Positions 24,559 through 36,290 of a stretch of DNA of 64,000 nucleotides are shown piece after piece (the first letter of the stretch is position 1; each line of letters starts with the position of its first letter). The position numbers and the translations under genes are program-made. The notes under the pieces were generated by a model. The model did no database searches and was not told the DNA's origin. It saw only the letters and a program-made list of their open reading frames with translations. Origin of the DNA: Hericium rajendrae. Lineage: Eukaryota > Basidiomycota > Agaricomycetes > Russulales > Hericiaceae. The DNA lies in the NCBI GenBank assembly GCA_033439255.1, contig CM065880.1:1054001-1118000 (forward strand), in the 5' to 3' direction.

Positions 24559-25949
24559 TCATGGCCCAATGTATCTGAATGTCAATTCCTGCCCTAGATG
24601 ATCCTCCATCCGGAATCCAGGGCAAGGATATATGTTCTTCAGCTCAATGGATGCCCAAGCCTGGATGTCTTGCATCATATGCGGGTTGAGCAAGCGAACT
24701 GATCCCACCGATTTAGGTGCGATCGAGGGCAATTTTTTGCATAACGCCGCAAATGCCTCCGTGCTGTCCAACGGACGTTCGAAAGCGATGCCGAGCTGTG
24801 TGACGGACGGGAGATGTTTGAGACGCGGAATATCCTCCTCGTCGAACAGATGTATGTCAAGACGTTGAAGATTGGGGCAATGATCCTTGAATGAGCTCAG
24901 GAACGTCGAGAAACTTACAAGGATTGACATCCGTGCATTTCCATATCGCAGGTCCAGGTAGGCTGAGGTGAGCTGCTGACCATATAGCGAGAGGAGTGAC
25001 GAAGAGATATGATGTCGCAGTTCGGACGGAATGGTCGGAAGAGGGCATGGCGGATAGAGGGGAAAGGGTTAATGTCTTGGTGAACGTCATCGTCGTGGCA
25101 GTGGCCATTGCCAGCGATCACCGTCGCAAACGAAAGATTCGATAGTAAGGGCCACGTAGCTGGGCACCCTAGGGAGACCTCGCCTCCCATGATAGTACGG
25201 AGGTTCGGCATGGAAGAAAGAAGTGCATGACAGTCCGATGGTGCGAACAGCACCTCGCTGTGCTCATCGAGATGCAGCTTGCGCAAAGAATGGCCACATT
25301 TATCGATAACAGTCCGAGTGAACTGCTCCCCGAAATACGGGGTTGTTCGAACGTAGCTCGAGACAGGAATGGAGAGGGACAGAATCTCCAGGTTGGTGCA
25401 GAAGGTGACGATTCTGTGGAGATGCAAGAACTCCAGCGGAGTGATGCTGGGCCCGAACATCATATAGTCGTTGGTTATTCGCAGAGATACCACCAAATGG
25501 CGAATCCGCGATCCCAGAGGGCGAGGAGCGTCGACCGACGAGACGCTGCGCGACTCCGACGCCTGGAGGGCCCGCGCGAGGGATTGTGCTGCTTTGCCGC
25601 TGTTCACCAGAACACATTGGTAGAGCACTGGCATGGCGATCAGATAAAACTGCCTGCATACGAGCGTCAGACCTCGGGTCGTGCGAAGAGAGGCTTTGAG
25701 GGCCTGTGTGTCGAAGCGGTCGGGAGGAGTAGTAAATGGTCCGTCTAGTGAGTCGATGACTTCGACATCCATAAGCCCCGGGACGAATGCCGACCATTCA
25801 AATATCCTGGTCCATAGTTCGGTCGGCAGTCGGAAGGCATCTGGGTTTCGAGGTAGTGTCTGTTCGAATCGCTCAAGAATGAGAATGTGGGGGAATTGAG
25901 TTGAGAACACGTCACTCACTGATCGTGAAGGCATGGTCATTGCCTTCAA
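24559..25949 (-). CDS. F-box protein with LRR-like tail
   Basis: F-box proteins bring substrates to SCF ubiquitin ligases. The N-terminal part carries the F-box core FRLPTELWTRIFEWSAFVPG, then LTLVCRQFYLIAMPVLYQCV, a very common agaricomycete arrangement. Leucine-rich segments follow (FCTNLEILSLSIPVSS, CGHSLRKLHLDEH, SSMPNLRTIMGG). The first frame ends at 24915. The repeat pattern, however, moves to another frame at GG 25037-25038 and continues SLYGQQLTSAYLDL and CPNLQRLDIHLFDEEDIPRL to the stop at 24559-24561. No intron explains the switch, and one extra C on the coding strand would restore it. That fits the base-loss pattern seen in other genes here; a real disabling change in this fast-evolving family is the alternative. 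Confidence 0.7.
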
Positions 25950-26372
25950 GGGTGAATTACCAATCTCCCGTTAGACACGGAAGATTGTACAGAGTGAAAT
26001 GGATGCAGATGGAGTGTCTGGGTCATAGCGTTGTGATGCTATAAATCGCTGAATTATTGTCGGATGGGAGAACAGGCGGACAGTGGGATGGTACTGACGT
26101 CGGACGACGTCGTATATAGTGAAGCTGGACAAGTTGAAACACCTGACAGTGGAAGTGGGCTGATATTGGAGAAGCGCTGTTTCATTTATATATGCACATC
26201 GCCTTGTCGAGATGTCTCGTTCGACGCTGTAGACGCGCCGGTGGGACACGCCGGCGGCTTCGTTCGTCAGAAACTATCACGCAGAACGCCAAAATGGCCT
26301 CATGTTCTCCAAAAGACAGAAAGGCCCTGAGGAGCACCTTCATAAGGTTGACGACACCGAGTTGTGATTCTA
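25950..26372. other. Intergenic, no gene seen
   Basis: This lies between the F-box start codon and the TIR element. It probably contains the F-box promoter. No domain-bearing frame is present. The TA at 26371-26372 is one half of the element's target duplication. Confidence 0.4.
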
Positions 26373-26458
26373 CTGCTGATTCAGAAAACCTTGCGTGGCG
26401 CGCCTGAACGCGCCACGAAATCCCGAAAACTCGAAAAACTCGAAAAACTCGAGAAACT
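26373..26458 (+). repeat. Left terminal inverted repeat of the TIR element
   Basis: About 86 bp from CTGCTGATTCAG to GAGAAACT. It pairs with 27511-27595 on the opposite strand. Three tandem CTCGAAAAA-type units lie at its inner edge. Confidence 0.8.
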
Positions 26459-27510
26459 CTAGCATATCTTCTACACCTCGTATAATCATCATTTGCGTGT
26501 CCTGAGCTCTTGTTATATTGTAACCCAAGCTATTTGCCACCTTTTTTCTGCAAAATGCCCAACTCCGAGGTCATCAGCGTTAGTGATGAAGAAGGCCTTG
26601 TCTGCGATGGCTCGCGATGGGCCTTGTGTGGATGACGGTTCAGAAGGGTTCTCAGATGAAGCCAGTGAGGAGATTGACAGGCTCGACCCTGAACGTGAGT
26701 CCGCAAACATTCTGAACTGAATTTCGACTGAATGCTCGTAGTAGCGTATGTCGAAGCCAGTGCACCACAGCGGCCCCTCGTGCATTGCGTTCTCTGCATG
26801 CTCGTATGCCGTACCGGACTACGGCAGACGTGTCAAGAGCCGTTCGCATGAGCAAGACGAAGATAACAATCGTACAGACCAGCGCGATGAGTATGCTTCC
26901 ACACTGGCGACATTCACCCATGCGCGTCCTCCGCGTCCTCCTGCAACACATACGCATGCAGACATGCGTGCGCACCCCCCTGCAACATGCCAGCGCATCC
27001 AGCCGTCGCATGCCAGCTTGCCCATCACATGCCACCCCGCCTGTCGCATATCCACCCACCCGTATGCTCGTTCGCTCACTTCCGCTCCTGCACGTCCCGT
27101 TCCTGCCTATCTGTTTGTCAAACGCTTGCCCGCACATCCATTCTGTCCCCGCACATCCTGCCGGAGCATCCCTGCCCACCTGTTTGTACGCCGCCACTGC
27201 ACACCGTACGTGCATGATGAAGCCACCGAGCTATAGGGGGTAAAAATGTACATATCTTATCATGTAACTACTGTATGTTATTCTGGACAATAAGAATGGA
27301 AATCTATAAGCTTTCGATGAGTTCCAAGCCCCGATATTCTCCCAACGAGACCTCATAGGTCTTGCAAGATGGTCTTCCCGATTTGGAACAGCATCCTTGC
27401 CCCACTCATCTTTGAGCAACTCAATTACATGCTATTCGATGCTGGGGTCGATTTCCCGAAAGACCATGAGATGACTGAGGAGAAATAGACAGAGAGCAAC
27501 AGTCTACGCA

Positions 27511-27595
27511 ATTTCTCGAGTTTTTCGAGTTTTCGGGAGTTTCGGGATTTCGCCGCGCGTTCAGACGCGCCACGCAAGGTTTCCTAAAAGAGCAG
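27511..27595 (-). repeat. Right terminal inverted repeat of the TIR element
   Basis: About 85 bp, the reverse complement of 26373-26458 with several substitutions and a small length difference in the CTCGAAAAA units. The sequence just outside repeats TAAAAGAGCAG once more (27596-27606), so the exact outer end could be shifted by one such 11-bp unit. Confidence 0.8.
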
Positions 27596-27597
27596 TA

Positions 27598-28259
27598 AAA
27601 GAGCAGTAACGATAACTCCCATATGCCCCACATATAAGAACACATCGTACCGCATGGATCTGCTTACTCCATGCTCATTTCTCTCATGACATTTTTCTGC
27701 GTCAGATCTCGCTCCACCGAAAGCATTCATTTGAGATGAGTCCGGACGGCGAGACGAAGCATGAGCTCGGACGGAGTAAGCATGCATGGAATACTAGTAG
27801 AACAGGCCCTGATAGGGCCCGTGGTCTGAACGGGCAGATGGAATGTACCTGTCGGCTGTCACGGCACTCCCGAGCCAATCATATACAGAACGGCGGTCTT
27901 CAGTGCGGGGTCAACAACGGAGATGACAAGCCGCATGCCAGCAAAAGGAAGATGTCCATCGAAGAACATACTAACGTAATTATTTTGCGGAACAGAATGA
28001 TTGTGTGGCGACTCACCATACAGTGGACAGCATCCCCTCTCACATTGTTTCTATGATAGAATGCAGAAGCATAAACACCGACGGAGATACAAGGACGGCT
28101 CTGACCAAGCCCAGATTGATTGTGTACGGAAAAGATACGATCTACAAATGCAACATGCAAGACTTGCTTTGAACAATGACTATGACAGAAACGCGAGGGT
28201 TGTGATGGAATCTATAGGTTGCTTGGAATATGAGGAACATATCGAGAAAACCGAAAGCA
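27598..28259. other. Intergenic between TIR element and RIF1-like B, no supported gene
   Basis: An open frame at 27736-28056 (+) has no recognisable domain, and a short one at about 28053 stops early. Neither shows family similarity or plausible splicing. I read this as the 3' flank of RIF1-like B plus the element's insertion site. Confidence 0.4.
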
Positions 28260-31200
28260 CTATGCGGACGGTGAAGCTACTGCGAGGCGAATCGGCAGTC
28301 GCAATGGAGACGAGGCGAACGATGCCGAGCTTGATCGTGACATCCGCCTTGCGACGCGCTGTATGGAAGGACTGACCGAGACATTTGAATCGTCACTGGG
28401 TGGGTCGCTGTTGAGATCCATTGTGCGATGCATGGTGGGAGAGATAAGATGATGGGGCGTGACTTGGCCCTGGTGCGGATCATCGTCAGATGATGGCAGG
28501 GCGGGCTTTCGCGCTGTTGGAGTATGGACAAGGCTTATAGAATCATCTGAAAGAACATGCACGTCAGGATTCGCTGTTACAGTCAGAGCCTGTCGAACTT
28601 ACCGCTTCCGATGACCTGAGAATCTACCAATCCTCGAAGCGGAGAGCTACTCCGCACCTGGGACCGAGACTGCGACCTCTTCCGCGTCGGTGGGAGCAAC
28701 CCTGACTGCAAGGGAAAGTTCATAGACTGGGTCTTCCTGATACTTCGCGTAAGGGGTCGCCGAGAGCTTGAGCTGGCCTTACTGGCACTATTCTGGCGTC
28801 TTTCCTGCCGCCGTACGTCTTTCAGCAGAGGGACTTCGATTGCGTCCAGAAAAACGCCGAGCTTCCGTTTTCTGGCGGACAGCCGTGGAGACGGGCACGG
28901 ACTGACACTACGACGAAGGGGCCCTGTCGTCGCCTTCGCCGTCATGTCAGGAGGAGGCGAGGGTTGAGCAGAAGCAGGGAAGGCGAAGAGGGTTTGTTCG
29001 ACTTGCATGCAGTCGACTTCGCTTTCCACATCACCTTCATCCATGTTCTTTTGGCTAGCTGGTGGGGCATGACTGGCTATATTCTGTGACGACGACGAAG
29101 TTACTGGTTGCATTGGTGAGGGCGCAAGGCGTTCTCGTTTAGTCGGACGTTCATTCGACGCAGGTTCAACCTGGGAACGCTTTCCGAGCACGGAAACGAT
29201 CGGCGAAGACTGCATTGCAATGCGATCCATGACTGAGACTAGCGGCCTACGGGGCGAAGCGTTCTCCTTGTCGGGAGAGATGTCCATCTTGTCCGGAGAC
29301 CGAGGGGACCGCGTGGGGCGCTTCGGAGTTGCAGGAGACCTGATGCGACGAGAAATGGCGGGCGCTAACGGCGATTGCGGCGAGAAAAGCACCGGTCCGA
29401 ACTTTGCTGAATCACCAGACTTGGAAGGTCGGTGAGGAGGAGACGACGATGACGGGGAAGACATCTTCTTCGGAGTAGAAAGCATTTGTACGTCGACAAG
29501 TGACGCCTCTGCGGGAAGGGGTGAAGGTGGAAGCTCTGCTTCTTCGACGGCTTTGGCCGGAGCGGGCAGTGACGAATCAAAGTCAAACGCTGGTCGAAGT
29601 ATGCCGTCAAGAGTGTCCTCTTGGTCTGCGGCGAATGGATTGGACTGTACGTCAGGTAGGGTGGTAGCCTCGGTCTTCGATTCAAATGCGACTGGGACCA
29701 CTTGCTCCGCAGGTAGGCACACCAACAAGTCTTCTGGCCAGCCTTCTGCGGGCGGAGAGACTTGTGCGACAGCAGTATGCCAGAAGTCGTTGAAGGCATT
29801 TACGATGGATGGAGGCTTGTCGCTCCGACCAGTAAAACCGGCCCTGAAAACGGGTACTAGGGCAACGATAGTGTCGACCGAGATGATAGAACGCGAGCAA
29901 ACAGCCACGTTTTCATACAATGGAACGACCTGACAGAACATGTGAGATGTCAGAATTGTGTCACAGCGGCGAAATAGACACTGACGTCTACGTCGTAGTC
30001 ATCTTGGTTGAAAACTCGGTATTCGTCGGAGATCCACGTTGCCAGACCGTCCTGAAGAATCTCCAGAATGCAACGCAACATCTCAGTGGGACATTTGTCC
30101 ACGAGCTGGGTGAGGTTCCGGAGCAACCAGCGCGAGGCGTTAAGGTTACGGGGTTCGGGCGGGTACGTGCTCACGAGCGTGTCATTGACGAACTCCAACA
30201 GTGTTCCAGGAATGTCGGTTGCCTCGGAAATTTCGATAGAAGAAACGAGGAGGTCGGCGACACGGGTAGAGGAGGTCGACGTCGGAATATGGGTGCTCGA
30301 AATGATGCCGGCGACATGGTCGATGACACGCAGTGTCTCGACACCTTCGTCCAAAGATTGATTAATAGCGAACTGCAAGGTCGCTTCCCATGTCTCCAAG
30401 TCTTCGGTACTCATTTCCCATCCATCCCTGTCACTGCGGTCATAAATGAAAGTCCATCAGAAACAAATGCGGACACCCCCATGAAAAACTCACGCAAACG
30501 GCACGCCGAGGAGGGAAAGAGCACCTTCCCACTTCGAGGGTGCGGCCTCCTTCCACCGCGCCACGAAGGTCCGCCACACGTAGCTTCGCACTTCCACGGA
30601 CCAGTCCCACTTCCATTTCATGGCCGAAGAGGGGTGTTTGGCGCCCCAGAAGATCTTGGTCGTGGTCTCGCGACATCGCACAAGGATCTCGGTGCATAAG
30701 AGTACCCATTGGTTCCGAGCGTCATGTGTCGAGTCCGTTTCCCAGACCAAGTCGTGCTCGTTCTCCATTAGGTAGGTCAGAACGATTTCCGCTGCCGCGG
30801 CCAAGTCGTCCTCAGGAATGATTTTGCGCGCGACATCCCATAGCTCACGAGTCACGTTAAGCTTCATGGCTGCGTTTGAGCGACCATGTCTTTTCACAGG
30901 ACTTGAGATACCCAATGAAACATCACCGCCACGTCTTCGACTGGGTGGTACGAAGACCACTTTGCTGTCCCCAAGAATGCCACCTAGGATGGTCGCGACT
31001 TGCTCTGCAAAAGTGATCAAGGCGTCCTCATTCTCGGCATCTAGTTTACAGTTATGAATAATTTCATGTCTGGAGCGGCGAAAGACCCACCTTGCAAAAT
31101 TTCAACATTGACGGTTAACAAACCTTTCCAACTGGCGATGAATTCCTCCTGAAAATGGGTCAGTGACGCCCTCTTCTCGAAATCGAGGAAGTTCTTACTG

Positions 31201-33319
31201 GCAATGCAGCATCTGAGTCCAAAGAGAGATGATGCAGACCCTCTTTCCAGACTTCTAGCAGACCTTCTATAACGCCATCGCCCGCAAGCTCGGCCTTTGT
31301 CAACGGCCGTACGTCGGCCACAGACGGCGTCGCATCGATGATCGGCCGAACCACGACGGGTAGCGCCATGAAATCCGCCGTCAGCAGTCCAGGGTACGAG
31401 CAGAAGAGACCCTCGGGCAAGAGCTTGGTCCAATCCCACTCGGGCGCCTCGTCAAGACTTACGAACCGCGCAAGGATAGACATAGCTTCCTCGGACACAT
31501 AGGCGCCCTTCTGGGCCATGGTCCTTACGACACCCATGACCTTCTTTATGTCCTCCTCGTCGTCCACACGGTTTGCGAGCACCGCTCCGACGGTCCCAAC
31601 CCCGGCGCCCATGTCCACGGCGGATTTGACCACTGTCCAATATTCCTCGCGCAGCTTCTCCTCCTCGGGCGTCAGCACCGTATCCTCCTCCATTCCCATG
31701 TCCGGCTCTCCGTCGTCCTCGGATTGGAAAGATCGGAGCGGTGGACGGAAGTATGTCCAGCTAATGCAACGCCAGAGTAGACATGCAAGACCGCGGACTG
31801 AGCTCTTCTTGTGTCGCATGGCGAGAGAAAGCAGATGTGACAAAATGCACGAGAGCTTTCTGCTGACGGTTAGAGCCGACCCGAGGAGGACAATGAAGTC
31901 GGCCATGACGCTCAGTGCCCAGACGGGCCCATGCGCAACGGCTGGTGGGTCGTGTGCATTGAGAGTTGTCCGCAGAGTGCGCACAATGACAGGGTCCACA
32001 GAGACCAATGCCTGACCCGGGCTCGCCTTCTTTCGTAGTGACTGCTGCTCTGGCACTTCAGTCAGGAATGCGGCGACGCATTCGGCTATATGGGAGTGGA
32101 CTAAAGTTTGTGGTATGCGCGTTGAGGCCAATGCAAATCCGCTGAGGGCATGACAAGCTTGTGTACGAAGGCTGAGGGTGACAGCAAGAAGATTATCGAG
32201 CACGGACGGAAGCAGCCCAGCGAACGCCGGGACGAACACCGCCGGCTCGTACAAGGACAGTTCGTGGATTGCCTATGATGCATATCAACACCAGGTACAT
32301 GAGGAGGTCGAAAGACTCACTCTGAGGCCATCACTGGCCGACCCTTTCTTACCCTCTTTTCCTAGCTCACCGTCGATTGCACGACGCAGCGCAAATGCGA
32401 TCCTGTCCTTTGCGGGGAGCAGCACGGAAACGGGCAGTCGTTGAGTTTGGATCAACCATATAGCCAGCGCGCATGTTTTGCGTGCGTTGGGAGTCGGCAA
32501 TGATCGTGCTAGAGGGATGGCGAGAACTTCCGTCAGCAGCAAGCCCAAATCGCGATCTGAAGGTGGAACATGATATCGAGATCAGCTCATGCGCGATTGC
32601 TTCGATAAATGCATACCATTGAACACGTGGTGAACTGCAGGGGTAGTGAAGACGAAAGCCAGCAGCTTGATCACCGAGTGGGTGGTCGTGCACAGATCAC
32701 GCGCATATTTGACCTGCTCTGCGGACATGCCGCGTTTCTTCCTAGGGCTCTTCTGCGGCGACGGCAGAGCTGTCCTCGCCTCAGGTTCGACCGGGCTCTC
32801 GGGTCCTGTATCCTCTGCCGCTGCGCCCGCCAGTGGATCCACCAATGCTCTCCCAAGATCACGACACATAGCATCCACAAGGACTTGACGATGTTTCCGA
32901 AGGGGTTGGAATAAGGGCCACGAGCAATCGGCGTCAGTGTTTTCCTGCACAGACGAACGAAGTCTGGCAGCGAGCACAGAGTACGCCTCGATGAGACTGC
33001 GTAATGACGCGTCTGGCGCCATGATTTGAGAGACCGGCCACTCCAGATAGCGCAGATCCGCCAAAGGATCGCTGGGCTCCGGCGTGGTCTCTCGCTCCGG
33101 CTCTACAGGGATGGCGGTGATGGGACCCGACGAGCGCTTAAGAATCGACCGTGCTGGGAGCTCTGTGGATGCGCTAGCCCGCAACCGTTTGCGTGGAGGG
33201 CTTGCTAGATTATGGTACTTGTTCAGTTGCGCCCAGGCCACACGAGAATTCGATGCTGAACGAGGTACACGGTTTTCCTTGTCGCGATGAGATGTCCCCG
33301 GCGGCGTTGGGAGACTCAT
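28260..33319 (-). CDS. RIF1: RIF1-like protein, copy B (telomere/replication-timing factor)
   Basis: RIF1 recruits protein phosphatase 1 to oppose DDK at replication origins and also acts at telomeres and double-strand breaks. The N-terminus (MSLPTPPGTSHRDKENR) carries two PP1-docking motifs: RVAW at residues 26-29 (RVxF type) and SILK at 58-61. The Rif1 N-terminal region follows (LRYLEWPVSQIM, SLIEAYSVLAARLR, VDAMCRDLGRALVDPL) and then long alpha-helical HEAT-type sequence with RVADLLVSSIEIS and LLEFVNDTLVSTY. The C-terminal third is disordered and Ser/Pro/Arg-rich with SP sites and basic clusters (ARKRKLG). The last intron (56 nt, about 28549-28604) joins VIGSG to DDSISLVHTPT, and the protein ends LAVASPSA. 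The frame is clean throughout. The length, about 1,400 residues or more, fits fungal RIF1. Its N-terminal disordered tail is missing from copy A at 16842-21646. Confidence 0.8.
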
Positions 33320-34191
33320 TACGGCGAAGGATATGACAGTCCAGAAAAAAAAAAAGGTTGCCACAAAAGAGACGACTTTTGAAGTAAGGGTATAATGGAG
33401 GCGAAGGGGTATGTGGGGAGAGGTCGAGATGGAGGAGCTAAGCGAAGCGGGTAAACAAGCGCGTCGCGGTGACCAAATAAACGCCAGCAATAAACGCGTC
33501 AATTTACGCGTCGCGTCTCCTGTTTGGCCTTTGTCCCGTGACCGTTTCTCTTTTCTAACTCCAGTACTTGAGTCTCCATCTCAACTCTTTCTTGTCCCTC
33601 AACGACATCAGCGTCAAGTTCGTGGTAAGTACGCTCACTGGACGTAGTCGGGAGGTTTCTGCCATGCAATAACACTACAAGTTCAATTATTATGCTCACA
33701 GACCCCGCTTCGCAAAATTCAACAGCTGGCCTTCAGAATTCACCAAGTGGAGATACCGCCCCCAAACGTTTCAGCAAGCTGAAAGGACGATCATGAGACA
33801 GCATGGCGATGCAACATAGTCCCTGGCGGATAAAGGTTAGCCTGATTGTTAACATGGGGAATAGACGGTGAAGTCTGGCTCGCTTTTTGGCGCGAACTTT
33901 CCTCAAAACCAAGGAAAGGCGCATGAAGTCTGCCACTTCAGCTTCTCGTCATCCTGGACTTCAAATTGAACCGTACGCGAGTTGAAGCGATGGCAAAAGC
34001 AAAGAAGAGCAGCAAGGGGAGTCGAGACGTGGTGTGAGAAGATCTTCAGACCATCACATGTGTGCCCAATCAAGATATTACCTATTCTGGATTCTTCTGG
34101 GCTGCCATATAATGGACGTCGAACAATCCGAATTCCTTGAGACTTGTTCATCTCCCCCCAGCCCTCACGCCAGTTCACGCTTCCTGCAGAC
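33320..34191. promoter_or_regulatory. Divergent intergenic region between RIF1-like B and the KNH-like gene
   Basis: The two genes point away from each other across 872 bp, so both promoters lie here. An A-run of about eleven bases sits at 33347-33358, just upstream of RIF1-like B. Near 33590-33700 a short transcribed-looking patch exists but has no coding signal. No RNA gene or repeat is seen. Confidence 0.4.
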
Positions 34192-35247
34192 ATGTCTTCC
34201 CTGACGTTCTTGTTCCTCTGCCTCGTCGCATTTGTACATGCTGCCCCCCTTGTGAAGCGTATCGTGATTGATCCTCAAATCACGAGTCCGACGGCTTCGA
34301 CGGTGTGGACTGTTGGAAGCAATGCCACCGTGACGTGGTGCGTCTTGTCCCTCTTGACCTTGTTTCATGGTCTGATAGGTGTGTTCGAAATTGTAGGGAC
34401 ACGACTCAGATCCCTTCGTCAGGCAACTTCTCTGGTCTGCTTATCCTGGGTTTCAACGAGAATGAGAGCGAGAATCTGCAGCTGGGTAAGAATCAATCTA
34501 CTTGTCCTTGAGGCTTCCTGCATTCTACCGCATTGTTGTACCCGTGTCCTTCATGGAGCGGAGGGTACGAACATGCGGTCGATCGATCCTCTTGGTCACT
34601 TCGCGTGCGCGCTCCCGTATCAGCAGACTCACTTATCGTTATCTTCAGACAACCCACTAGCTCAGGGCTTCGATCTTCGTGCCGGCAAGGTTGATATCAC
34701 GGTCCCGGATGTAACCTCCAAGTCTAACTACATCGTCGTTCGTGAGTATCTTAAGTCCATCGACTGTTCGAATATATGTCTAACGAACACATCAGTCATG
34801 GGCGATTCTGGTAACGCAAGCCCAGAATTCACGATCTCAGGCGGTTCTGCGTCCTCCGGCACGAGTACACCATCGTCGACTGTTGAATCGTCCGCCTCAT
34901 CCACGGCTGCCCCATCTTCGGCGGAGACCGCCTCAGCATCTAGTTCACCATCCGAGTCCCCTGCTGCACCTCCAACGACCGAAGTGCTACCACCGAGCTC
35001 GACGACCGAAGCGCCAGCACCGACCTCGACGACCGAAGCACCAGCACCGACCTCGACGAATGAGGCGCCAGCATCACCGCAGACTGCGGCCCCATCGGAA
35101 CCCACGGTCTCGCCATCGTCTTCACCTTCCAGTAGCCCTCTCGCCTTGGGCGGCGCGCAAACCGGTGGCGCGTTCTCGAACCATGCTAACGCTCTGACCA
35201 TGATCGCTCTCAGCGGGCTCTCCGCAGCCCTTCTGTTCGCTCTGTGA
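34192..35247 (+). CDS. KNH/Kre9-like Ser/Thr-rich GPI-anchored cell wall protein
   Basis: The signal peptide is MSSLTFLFLCLVAFVHA. The mature part begins after a Lys-Arg pair and has the Kre9/Knh1-like beta-sandwich signature (DPQITSPTASTVWTVGSNAT, VTWDTTQIPSSG, GKVDITVPDVTSKSNYIVV). A Ser/Thr/Pro stalk follows, with nine-residue TTEAPAPTS repeats at about 34970-35080, then a hydrophobic tail (ALTMIALSGLSAALLFAL) typical of GPI attachment. Exons are 34192-34337, 34397-34485, 34649-34741 and 34796-35247; all junctions are GT-AG and keep phase. Such proteins sit at the plasma membrane or wall and have been linked to beta-1,6-glucan assembly in yeast; many basidiomycete members are of unknown role. 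Confidence 0.88.
   Translation: MSSLTFLFLCLVAFVHAAPLVKRIVIDPQITSPTASTVWTVGSNATVTWCVLSLLTLFHGLIGVFEIVGTRLRSLRQATSLVCLSWVSTRMRARICSWVRINLLVLEASCILPHCCTRVLHGAEGTNMRSIDPLGHFACALPYQQTHLSLSSDNPLAQGFDLRAGKVDITVPDVTSKSNYIVVREYLKSIDCSNICLTNTSVMGDSGNASPEFTISGGSASSGTSTPSSTVESSASSTAAPSSAETASASSSPSESPAAPPTTEVLPPSSTTEAPAPTSTTEAPAPTSTNEAPASPQTAAPSEPTVSPSSSPSSSPLALGGAQTGGAFSNHANALTMIALSGLSAALLFAL
34970..35080 (+). repeat. 27-bp tandem repeats encoding TTEAPAPTS-type units
   Basis: Four consecutive nine-codon units read TTEVLPPSS, TTEAPAPTS, TTEAPAPTS and TNEAPASPQ. The middle two are nearly identical at DNA level. They lengthen the O-glycosylated stalk of the KNH-like wall protein. Confidence 0.85.
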
Positions 35248-36290
35248 TCCACACCTATCCACTGACGGACAAACCTACGCACACTATTTATGACTAGTTT
35301 GGATGTCGAATGGCATGACCTACTACGATTAACGGGCCTTACTACATCCACGAGGACCATAATGATTCCCCTCCATGAACCTTTCGGGATTTGCACATTG
35401 ATCTTTCGAACTTTTTTTTTTGTACACGATCTAGCTCACGCTTGTTTTTCCGTCGTTTGTTTTCGCAGATGTTTTCATAGTTGGCTCTGCTGCTGAGGAG
35501 GAGGATTTTGGCTACCTTTGATTACGGACAATTTAATTCCACCCTGTATCATCTGATTCTTCCACTCTTCCTGATCTGCGCGCCGTGACTCCATGTGCTC
35601 AGGACGTGGATGGCTGTTTCCAAGCCGCAAGGTGAGTTCGACGCAGAGACTGGAAGACGCGTTAGCCACATGACTGGATGACGCGTCCATGTGATCTCGA
35701 CACGGTCATATGCCTTCACACACGGCCGCGACGCGTCGAGATCGGTACCGAACCATTCTGGTCCGTCGATGCCTTCATGCAAGGACTGACGAAAGCGAAC
35801 ATCCACGAGCTCAGTCTGAAGCTGCGAACACAGCGCATTCCGCGCCTGTCGGAATTCAGACACCATCCTTGCGATAGGAAGTTTCGACAACGGTCATTTA
35901 AGATCCAATATGCTAAAGAGACAGCCGAGCTAGTCGTACGTATCGTAACGCAGAAGCCAAGGTGTACAAATAGAAATACATAGCAAGTATTGCTTCTGTT
36001 TAAACCAGAGGGTATCCGGATACCGCAAAGGCTGCAACATAGCTATCGTAAGACGGCACATGAGCGAGATGATGACATAAGTAGAGGAATTGAAGCACTC
36101 CAAGCGCGCACTGAAGGCGTGGTGGAGTTAGCGCAGCCGTCATTAAGGGCCGTGAGAAGAACGTGAAGTCTAGGCGTCAGTACCGTACAAGCACAACAGG
36201 CCTCTCGCTGGGAGGAGGCCAATCCAAAAGGAGGTAGTAGAGATGCAAAGTGGGAAAGATGAGATGAAGTCATGGAAAGGCCGAGGCGGA
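35248..36290. other. Convergent 3' flanks, no supported gene
   Basis: This lies between two convergent secreted-protein genes. A frame of 113 codons at 35549-35890 (-) starts MSKLPIARMVSEFRQ but matches no family I recognise and has no splice partner. I see no repeats or RNA genes. Confidence 0.4.

Larger units (their letters stand above)
26373..27595. mobile_element. Non-autonomous TIR DNA element with TA target duplication
   Basis: The ends are inverted copies of each other over about 85 bp. The left arm starts CTGCTGATTCAG followed by AAACCTTGCGTGGCGCG; the reverse complement of the right end starts CTGCTCTTTTAG followed by the same AAACCTTGCGTGGCGCG. The dinucleotide TA flanks both sides (26371-26372 and 27596-27597), which suggests Tc1/mariner-type insertion. 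The arms contain a small internal palindrome (GGCGCGCCTGAACGCGCC) and tandem CTCGAAAAA units. The interior has no transposase: no DDE/D motif or HTH is readable, and 26925-27215 is a C/A-rich low-complexity tract. It was therefore probably mobilised in trans. The arms differ at roughly a tenth of positions or more, so it is not a very recent insertion. Confidence 0.75.

Noticed and set aside
26748-27243. Open frames inside the TIR element as a transposase
   Set aside because: The sequence is a His/Pro/Ala-rich low-complexity tract open in several frames; no DDE/D motif, HTH or zinc finger can be read.
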